64,000 nucleotides of DNA from Pseudomonas sp. KU26590. GTDB taxonomy: Bacteria; Pseudomonadota; Gammaproteobacteria; Pseudomonadales; Pseudomonadaceae. The DNA is taken from positions 1,331,501-1,395,500 of the forward strand of contig NZ_CP110644.1 in the NCBI RefSeq assembly GCF_026153515.1, in the 5' to 3' direction. The notes under the pieces are model-generated. The model was not told the DNA's origin. It made no database searches and was given only the letters and a program-made list of their open reading frames with translations. This document shows positions 56,761 to 64,000 of the stretch, piece after piece. The position numbers and the translations under genes were made by a program. Position 1 is the first letter of the stretch, and each line of letters starts with the position of its first letter.

Positions 56761-57201
56761 TCAGCTGTTGTATTGACTCAGCAGCCGTTCCATCCGCGCA
56801 TCCAGACGGCGTTTGATTTCGTTCTCGATGTGCGGGGCGAAGTCGTCGATCACGTCTTGCATGATCAACTGCGCAGCGGCACGCAATTCCGAGTCCAGGT
56901 GCAGCAGCGCTTCAGCGTTCGGCGCCCTGGCGCTCGACGCGTTGCCAGTTGGCGCCGGAGGTGTAATAGCCGCAACCGGCTCGGGCGTGAGCAAGGGAAT
57001 GTCGTTGACGCTCGCACGATGCTCATCGGGCGTCACGACCTGGCCGCTGACCACGTCGAACAGCAGCGGAATCTGCTCGTCGCTGTGCACGGACTCGGTC
57101 AGCAGGGGAGGCTGGGCCGGGTCATCGCCCAGCAACTGGCGAATGGACTCGAGGTCATCCAGCAGGTGCGCTGAATCTTTCAGGTGTTTTGAATTATCCA
57201 T
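56761..57201 (-). CDS. Hypothetical protein between holC and valS
   Basis: This 146-residue protein begins M-D-N-S-K-H-L-K; the longer in-frame reading lies in holC. A helical N-terminus (L-D-D-L-E-S-I-R-Q-L-L) is followed by a proline-rich middle (about 80-105) and a charged C-terminal helix (L-I-M-Q-D-V-I-D-D-F-A-P-H-I-E-N-E-I) with no known catalytic motif. The spacing of 7 bases to holC and its place between replication and translation genes suggest co-expression. I cannot assign a function. Confidence 0.75.
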   Translation of the reverse strand: MDNSKHLKDSAHLLDDLESIRQLLGDDPAQPPLLTESVHSDEQIPLLFDVVSGQVVTPDEHRASVNDIPLLTPEPVAAITPPAPTGNASSARAPNAEALLHLDSELRAAAQLIMQDVIDDFAPHIENEIKRRLDARMERLLSQYNS

Positions 57202-57208
57202 CGTGTGC

Positions 57209-57637
57209 TCAAAGACGCTGCAGCCGGTGATCTTGCAGAGGATAGCCCTGTTCGCGGTAGAAGCGAAAACTCTCGCGCGCCGCGAGGCGAATGGCGGGAT
57301 CCTCGACAACGATCTCGGCGACACGCGCGAATCGTTTGAAAAATTCCGGGATGCGCAGGTCGAGATTGACCAGCAGATCCTGATGTTGGCCGGGGTCGCT
57401 GCCGATACCCAGCGCCACGGGAGCGTCCTGATCGTCTTCGACCGCGCCATGGGGAACGAAAGCTTCGCCCCGGAAGCGCCACAGTCGGGCGTCCAGTTCC
57501 TCGCGTTGCCCGGCATCGCTGCAATGCAGGTACACCCGATGGCCGAGGCGCCAGGCCTTGTCGGTGAGTTTGCAGGCGAAGTCCAGGCGCGCGACGGGGT
57601 CGGCACTCGGCAGAATGTAGAAATCGACTTGGGTCAT
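57209..57637 (-). CDS. holC: HolC: DNA polymerase III chi subunit
   Basis: This 142-residue subunit of the clamp loader binds single-strand-binding protein. It begins M-T-Q-V-D-F-Y-I-L-P, the family start, and contains C-K-L-T-D-K-A-W, L-H-C-S-D-A-G-Q and the N-x-D pairs typical of HolC. It sits between pepA and valS, as in many gammaproteobacteria. Confidence 0.95.
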   Translation of the reverse strand: MTQVDFYILPSADPVARLDFACKLTDKAWRLGHRVYLHCSDAGQREELDARLWRFRGEAFVPHGAVEDDQDAPVALGIGSDPGQHQDLLVNLDLRIPEFFKRFARVAEIVVEDPAIRLAARESFRFYREQGYPLQDHRLQRL

Positions 57638-57656
57638 GGGTGATTCCAGAACGCTG

Positions 57657-57685
57657 AACGCGCCGACCGGGGAGGCCGGCGCGTT
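57657..57685. promoter_or_regulatory. Hairpin in the pepA-holC gap
   Basis: AACGCGCCG (57657-57665) with CGGCGCGTT (57677-57685), a 9-bp stem just after the pepA stop. There is no T-run, so it may be a partial terminator or a stability element. Confidence 0.6.
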
Positions 57686-57694
57686 TGCAGCGGC

Positions 57695-59487
<1,793 letters not shown>

Positions 59488-60606
59488 TTGATTGTCTTCC
59501 GTTACCTGTCCCGAGAAGTGCTGGTTACCCTGAGCGCTGTCAGTGCTGTGCTGCTGGTAATCATCATGAGCGGCCGCTTCATCAAATACCTGGCCCAGGC
59601 TGCATCGGGTGCACTCGATCCGGGTGTCCTGTTTCTGATCATGGGTTTCCGTCTGCCGGGCTTCCTGCAACTGATCCTCCCGCTGGGCTTGTTCCTCGGG
59701 ATTCTCCTGGCCTATGGCCGGTTGTACCTCGAAAGCGAAATGACCGTACTGGCCGCCACCGGCATGAGCCAGCAACGCCTGCTGCTGATTACCCTCGCGC
59801 CCGCCGCGCTGGTTTCACTGCTGGTGGCCTGGCTCAGCTTCAGCCTCGCGCCCCAGGGCGCCACGCAGTTCCAGTTGCTGATCAACAAGCAGGACGCGAT
59901 GACCGAGTTCGACACGCTGGTGCCGGGCCGTTTCCAGCTTCTGCGTGACGGCAGCCGCGTGACCTATACCGAGACCATGAGCGACGACCGCATCAACCTG
60001 GGTGGCGTGTTCATCTCCGAGAAGAAGCTCGACGAGAAGAAAGACCACGGCATCACCGTGCTGGTCGCGGAAAAAGGCCGGCAGGAAATCAAGCCCGATG
60101 GCACGCGTTACCTGATTCTGGACAACGGCTATCGCTATGACGGCAACCCCGGTCAGGCCGATTACCGCGCGATCAAATACGATACCTACGGCGCCTTGCT
60201 GCCCAAGCCGGACATCAGCGATGAGGTGACCGACCGCGATGCCATCTCCACCGGCGAACTGCTGACTGGCGAAGACACCCTGCGCAACCGGGCCGAGCTG
60301 CAATGGCGGGTTTCGCTGCCGATTCTGGTATTCATAGTGACGCTGATGGCGGTGCCGCTGGCTCGGGTCAACCCGCGACAGGGCCGCTTCCTCAAGCTCC
60401 TTCCGGCGATTCTTCTTTATATGGCTTATCTCACCATCCTGATTGCTGCGCGCGGTGCGCTGGAGAAAGGCAAGATCCCGATGGGCCTCGGCCTGTGGTG
60501 GGTGCATGCGCTGTTCCTGGCCATCGGACTTGCGTTGCTCTACTGGGAGCCGCTGCGCCTGAAGCTTGCGAGTCGCCGCAGCATGTCGGGGGTGGCTCAT
60601 GGTTAA
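59488..60606 (+). CDS. lptF: LptF: LPS export permease
   Basis: This 372-residue inner-membrane protein forms, with LptG and LptB, the ABC exporter that extracts LPS. The start is TTG 59488: G-G-A-G at 59476-59479 is 8 bases away, and the protein then begins M-I-V-F-R-Y-L-S-R-E-V-L as in relatives. GTG 59479 would overlap the ribosome site. Three N-terminal and three C-terminal helices flank a periplasmic beta-jellyroll (about 125-265). Overlaps lptG by 8 bases. Confidence 0.95.
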   Translation: MIVFRYLSREVLVTLSAVSAVLLVIIMSGRFIKYLAQAASGALDPGVLFLIMGFRLPGFLQLILPLGLFLGILLAYGRLYLESEMTVLAATGMSQQRLLLITLAPAALVSLLVAWLSFSLAPQGATQFQLLINKQDAMTEFDTLVPGRFQLLRDGSRVTYTETMSDDRINLGGVFISEKKLDEKKDHGITVLVAEKGRQEIKPDGTRYLILDNGYRYDGNPGQADYRAIKYDTYGALLPKPDISDEVTDRDAISTGELLTGEDTLRNRAELQWRVSLPILVFIVTLMAVPLARVNPRQGRFLKLLPAILLYMAYLTILIAARGALEKGKIPMGLGLWWVHALFLAIGLALLYWEPLRLKLASRRSMSGVAHG

Positions 60607-61660
60607 GCTCGATCGTTACATCGGCAAAAGCGTGTTCATGGCGATCCTCGCGGTACTGGGGATCATCCTCGGGCTGGCCTCGTTGTTCGCCTTCATCGAC
60701 GAAATGGCTGACATCAGCGACACCTACACCTTCTGGGATGCTGGCAGTTTTGTCGTGATGACGGCGCCGCGCCGGCTCTATGACATGCTGCCGATGGCCG
60801 CGCTGATCGGTTGTCTGATCGGTCTCGGCGCATTGGCCAGCAACAGCGAACTGACCATCATGCGTGCCGCCGGTGTGTCGATCGGCCGTATCGTCTGGGC
60901 GGTCATGAAACCCATGCTGGTGTTGATGGTGGCCGGGCTATTGATCGGCGAGTACCTGGCGCCGGTGACCGAAGCCTCGGCCCAGGCCGCGCGCTCGCTG
61001 GCTCAAGGCACCGGCGACGCGCAGAGCGCCAAACACGGTCTGTGGCACCGCCAGGGTGAGGAGTTCATCCACATCAACACGGTGCAACCCAACGGTCTGC
61101 TGTACGGCGTCACCCGTTACCATTTCGACGACCAGCGCCACATGCTGACGTCGAGCTTCGCCAGGCAGGCCAACTTCAAGACCGATTACTGGCTGCTGAA
61201 GGACGTCACCACAACGGTCTTCCACGACGGTCGCACCGAAGTGGTCACCGCGCCCGAAGAGCGCTGGGACGTCGCGCTGAGCCCGCAGTTGCTGAGCACA
61301 GTGGTGCTGCCGCCTGAGTCGCTGTCGATGACCGGGCTTTATAGCTACGCGCATTATCTGGCCGATCAGGGGTTGAGCAACGGTCGTTACTGGCTGGCGT
61401 TCTACACCAAGATTCTCCAGCCGCTGGTGACCGTCGCGCTGGTGCTGATGGCGATTTCCTTCATCTTCGGGCCGTTGCGCTCTGTAACACTGGGGCAGCG
61501 AGTTTTCACGGGCGTGCTCGTGGGCTTCACTTTCCGCATCGCTCAGGATCTGCTGGGCCCGTCGAGCCTGGTGTTCGGCTTCTCGCCGCTCTTCGCCGTA
61601 CTGGTGCCGGCGGGTGTGTGCGCCCTGGCGGGCATCTGGTTGCTGCGTCGCGCGGGCTGA
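60599..61660 (+). CDS. lptG: LptG: LPS export permease
   Basis: This 353-residue partner of LptF begins M-V-K-L-D-R-Y-I-G-K-S-V. It has six helices and a periplasmic jellyroll (about 125-260). The ATG at 60599 overlaps lptF by 8 bases, so translation is coupled. A strong terminator follows. Confidence 0.96.
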   Translation: MVKLDRYIGKSVFMAILAVLGIILGLASLFAFIDEMADISDTYTFWDAGSFVVMTAPRRLYDMLPMAALIGCLIGLGALASNSELTIMRAAGVSIGRIVWAVMKPMLVLMVAGLLIGEYLAPVTEASAQAARSLAQGTGDAQSAKHGLWHRQGEEFIHINTVQPNGLLYGVTRYHFDDQRHMLTSSFARQANFKTDYWLLKDVTTTVFHDGRTEVVTAPEERWDVALSPQLLSTVVLPPESLSMTGLYSYAHYLADQGLSNGRYWLAFYTKILQPLVTVALVLMAISFIFGPLRSVTLGQRVFTGVLVGFTFRIAQDLLGPSSLVFGFSPLFAVLVPAGVCALAGIWLLRRAG

Positions 61661-61675
61661 TCACGCCGCGTCATG

Positions 61676-61704
61676 AAAAAGCCGACCTCAGGGTCGGCTT
61701 TTTT
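61676..61704 (+). terminator. Intrinsic terminator of lptFG
   Basis: AAAAAGCCGACC, loop TCAG, GGTCGGC and TTTTTT; 16 bases after the lptG stop. Confidence 0.95.
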
Positions 61705-61798
61705 GTGGGCGCATTGCACAGGAAGGGGCGGCGTCCGCCAGTGTGTTTCTCCACAGAATTTGCCGAGGCTGATAACCAGCGGATGTACACGAAACGCT

Positions 61799-62276
61799 GT
61801 AGGAGCCGGCTTGCTGGCGAACGCGTCGTGTCAGTCGCTGGAATGGCACCGGTTGATCGGTTTCGCCAGCAAGCCGGCTCCTACGGATTTTCGCAGTACC
61901 GATAGTGTTCAGCGGTCGCACACTCGCGGCAGGTGCGCTTGCCCGTGACGTTTAGCGCTTTACCTGTCGCTGGCTGACTCTCCCAACTCTGTAGGAGCCG
62001 GCTTACTGGCGAACGCGTCGTGTCAGTCGCTGGAAATGGCACCGGTTGATCGATTTCGCCAGCAAGCCGGCTCCTACGGATTTTCGCAGTACCGATACTG
62101 TTCAGCGGTCGCACACTCGCGGTAGGCACGCTTGCCCGTGACGTTGAGCGCTTTACCTCTCGCTGGCTGACTCCCCAAACATTGGAGCCGGCTTGCTGGG
62201 GAACGCGTCGTGTCAGTCGCTGGAGATGGAACCGGTTGATCGGTTTCGCCAGCAAGCCGGCTGCTACGGACCGTAT
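61799..62276. repeat. Tandem array (about 2.5 copies, 190-192 bp) of REP-doublet units
   Basis: Units start at 61799, 61991 and 62181; the third is partial. Each has an outer REP (core GTAGGAGCCGGCTTGCTGGC; the third copy has decayed bases), a facing REP about 65 bases later (first at 61862-61884), and a further 100-base segment containing G-T-T-C-A-G-C-G-G-T-C-G-C-A-C-A-C-T-C. It fills most of the 659-base gap between lptG and the RDD gene, which otherwise holds only the lptFG terminator. Confidence 0.92.
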
Positions 62277-62319
62277 CTATAAGGTGAACGGTGGCAGTGT
62301 CGGCTTTCCCTGGGCGGGC

Positions 62320-62820
62320 TTACCTCCTTCTGGGCACCCGCACCAGTTGCGTCTCCGAATACAGGTCATGCCAGCAGCGTTGGTGCTTGTCGAACAGGCT
62401 CCAGAAGAAACCCAGCCCCGCACACAGCCACGATGCGATGGCGACGACGAAGCGCAGCAGCGCTTGCCACAGGCTGATGGCGGTTCCATCGGCGTTCTGC
62501 ACGCGTATCCCCCAGACTTGCATGCCCAGCGTCTGGCCCGCGCGGGTCCAGAATGTGGCGAAAAAGCCGAACAGCGTGATCAGCAGAATCGAGGACAGCA
62601 GCGGGTCGGCGTCGAGCGCGCCGGATTCGGAGAGCTGGCGCAGCCTGGCTTCGCCGACAAACCCCATCCAGACCAGTTTGTAGATAAAGGTGGTGACCAT
62701 CATCAGCGCCACGCACAGCAGCGCGTCGTAGCTGATCGCAGCCATGCGCCGGCCCAGTCCCACGGTGGGAAAGTCGCCCTGGGGGCGTAACACCTGCGCG
62801 TCATTATTGGCTGAGGTCAT
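62320..62820 (-). CDS. RDD-family membrane protein
   Basis: This 166-residue protein has four or so hydrophobic segments and the RDD features: R-R-M-A-A-I-S-Y-D-A-L-L (here the R-D-D region reads R-R/Y-D), Q-T-L-G-M-Q-V-W-G-I-R-V and the final K-H-Q-R-C-W-H-D-L. Some RDD proteins are Na+/H+ antiporters; most are untested. ATG 62820 is chosen because the longer reading enters the csp terminator area. Confidence 0.83.
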   Translation of the reverse strand: MTSANNDAQVLRPQGDFPTVGLGRRMAAISYDALLCVALMMVTTFIYKLVWMGFVGEARLRQLSESGALDADPLLSSILLITLFGFFATFWTRAGQTLGMQVWGIRVQNADGTAISLWQALLRFVVAIASWLCAGLGFFWSLFDKHQRCWHDLYSETQLVRVPRRR

Positions 62821-62868
62821 GGCAGCGCTCGTTAACACGGGAGCGGACAGTTTACGGAATCGCAAGCA

Positions 62869-62905
62869 TAAAAAAGCCCCTGACGTTGGCCATCAGAGGC
62901 TTTTT
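62869..62905 (-). terminator. Intrinsic terminator of the cold-shock gene
   Basis: On the minus strand: AAAAAGCCTCTGA, loop, TCAGGGGCTTTTTT (one mismatch). It lies 12 bases past the csp stop and the stem is T-flanked on both sides. Confidence 0.88.
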
Positions 62906-62916
62906 GCGTCGGCTAA

Positions 62917-63129
62917 TCAGGCTTCAGCTTGTACTTCGTCAGCCTGCATGCCTTTTTGGCCTTGCACCGCGACGAACGTCACTTTCTGGCCTTCTTTCAG
63001 GCTTTTGAAGCCGTTGCCTTGGATAGCGCGGAAATGGACGAACAGATCCGGACCGCTTTCGGGCGTGATAAAACCAAAACCTTTTTCATCGTTAAACCAC
63101 TTAACGGTGCCGCTCTGACGTGTAGACAT
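62917..63129 (-). CDS. Cold-shock domain protein (CapA/CapB type)
   Basis: This 70-residue nucleic-acid-binding protein has [15 protein letters not shown] (RNP1) and L-F-V-H-F (RNP2). The sequence after RNP2, [11 protein letters not shown], is the Pseudomonas CapA/CapB variety. The start is ATG 63129; the longer in-frame reading is the mRNA leader. It is preceded by a leader region of at least 150 bases, a common trait of cold-shock genes. Confidence 0.95.
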   Translation of the reverse strand: MSTRQSGTVKWFNDEKGFGFITPESGPDLFVHFRAIQGNGFKSLKEGQKVTFVAVQGQKGMQADEVQAEA

Positions 63130-63524
63130 TTTCTTATTCCCAAGCGCATAAAAATTAATGACAGTCTCTTTCACACGATAGAGTACTGGGCTGGTTGCAG
63201 GAAGAAGAAACGTAGAGCGGGATGTAGCATTGCTTTTGGCGCTACTGCCCGGGTCACGATCCCAGCGACCCATGCAAACACAGTCGAGAAACTCTACGCT
63301 AACTCTCGCCGAAAAAACAAGCCCCGTTTGGGCCAGTATTCATGGGGGTTTCCGGCTTTTTTGAAAACATTAACCACGCGCGGAGGATCGATAGTTTTTA
63401 ATGTTTAGAGGGTGATCGAAGTTCAATATTTTGACAGTTCGAATGCACTTAACGCTGGCGCCAGACTGCGGCATCCGCACAGTTTAATGCACTGTTGCGG
63501 TGCCGCATTTTTTGACGATGTTAC
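63130..63524. promoter_or_regulatory. Region upstream of the cold-shock gene
   Basis: 395 bases without a gene, AT-richer than nearby. It should hold the csp promoter and leader and the end of the gcvT transcript. A GCCC/GGGC short stem lies near 63321-63334. I see nothing else I can support. Confidence 0.5.
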
Positions 63525-64000
63525 TTAGCCCCGGAAGTAACGTGCCGGAACAAAAGGCATTTTAGTCACTTGCATGGGGACTTTCTTGCCGCGGACGATT
63601 GCCCAGACAGGTGTTTCCAGCGCGGTAAAACCGGCGTCGACATAACCCATTGCCAGCGGCGCGCTAAGGGTCGGGCCAAAGCCGCCGCTGCAGACCGTCC
63701 CGATGGTCGTTCCCTCGGCGTCGACAATTTCAGCGCCTTCACGCACGGGCGTACGCTCTTGTGGCAACAGGCCTACACGTTTGCGCGCCGCACCGCTTTG
63801 GTGCTGGGCGAAGATCTTGTCGGCGCCGGGGAAACCGCCTGCACGCGCACCGTCGGCACGACGCACCTTGGAAATCGCCCACAGCAGGCTGGCTTCGATC
63901 GGCGTGGTCTCGGTATTCATGTCATGGCCATAGAGGCAAAGGCCAGCCTCCAGTCGCAGCGAGTCGCGCGCGCCCAAGCCAATCGGCGCCACTTCCGGCT
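63525..64000 (-). CDS. gcvT: GcvT: aminomethyltransferase, C-terminal part (5' end beyond window)
   Basis: The visible 158 residues are the C-terminal half of glycine-cleavage T-protein. Its P-E-V-A-P-I-G-L-G-A-R-D-S-L-R-L-E-A-G-L is the family's folate-domain signature, followed by the OB-like C-terminal domain (G-T-V-C-S-G-G-F-G-P-T-L) and the end P-F-V-P-A-R-Y-F. T-protein transfers the aminomethyl group's carbon to tetrahydrofolate. The frame is open to the window edge, so the gene is cut, not broken. Confidence 0.93.
   Translation of the reverse strand, partial: PEVAPIGLGARDSLRLEAGLCLYGHDMNTETTPIEASLLWAISKVRRADGARAGGFPGADKIFAQHQSGAARKRVGLLPQERTPVREGAEIVDAEGTTIGTVCSGGFGPTLSAPLAMGYVDAGFTALETPVWAIVRGKKVPMQVTKMPFVPARYFRG

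Overview
The window is a chromosomal segment of a fluorescent or plant-associated Pseudomonas. The evidence is a complete alginate cluster in the order algD-8-44-K-E-G-X-L-I-J-F-A with an AlgU/AlgR-type algD promoter, an aapJQMP amino-acid transporter, the pepA-holC-valS / lptFG block, Pseudomonas-type REP doublets in many gene gaps, and high GC throughout. The layout resembles the P. syringae / P. fluorescens lineage; I cannot name the species from the sequence alone.

Layout. 1-3.7 kb: tail of an ECF sigma factor, a FecR anti-sigma regulator and a TonB-dependent receptor with a signalling domain (an iron/siderophore cell-surface signalling unit). 3.6-7.7 kb: AraC regulator divergent from an EamA exporter, a GhrB-type 2-hydroxyacid dehydrogenase, and a LysR regulator. 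7.8-12.9 kb: outer-membrane factor, FUSC permease, DUF1656 protein and HlyD adaptor, forming a tripartite exporter of the AaeXAB/EmrA type with its divergent LysR gene. 13.1-14.4 kb: a short-chain dehydrogenase and an unknown membrane protein. 14.6-31.3 kb: the alginate operon on the minus strand, followed by a 1-kb regulatory region upstream of algD. 32.3-40 kb: yaaA, a deacetylase-like protein with a degenerate active site, phoH (PIN-PhoH), moaCDE, rhlB and a carboxylesterase. 40.4-44.6 kb: aapJQMP. 44.7-48 kb: CynX-type MFS transporter, NTF2-like protein, GIY-YIG protein, glutathione transferase. 48-50.4 kb: two divergent paralogous lipoproteins resembling the halovibrin family. 50.4-53.5 kb: glutaredoxin-like protein, yejK, HU, rlmF. 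53.7-61.7 kb: valS, an unknown gene, holC and pepA on the minus strand, divergent from lptF-lptG. 61.7-64 kb: a 190-bp REP-containing tandem repeat, an RDD protein, a cold-shock protein and the C-terminal part of gcvT.

How the genes work together. AlgA and AlgD make GDP-mannuronate. Alg8 and the c-di-GMP receptor Alg44 polymerise it across the inner membrane. AlgG epimerises it, AlgI/J/F/X acetylate it, AlgL removes stray polymer, and AlgK/AlgE export it. AapJQMP imports L-amino acids. LptF/LptG form the inner-membrane part of the LPS export machine. MoaC/D/E act in molybdopterin synthesis.

Most of the window is conserved core genome. I found no phage, integron, transposase, CRISPR array, rRNA or tRNA gene. 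The parts least explained by standard annotation are the halovibrin-like pair around a perfect inverted repeat, the degenerate NodB-fold protein, a 36-bp minisatellite between two REP elements, a 190-bp tandem array of REP doublets, and the palindromes in the algD upstream region.
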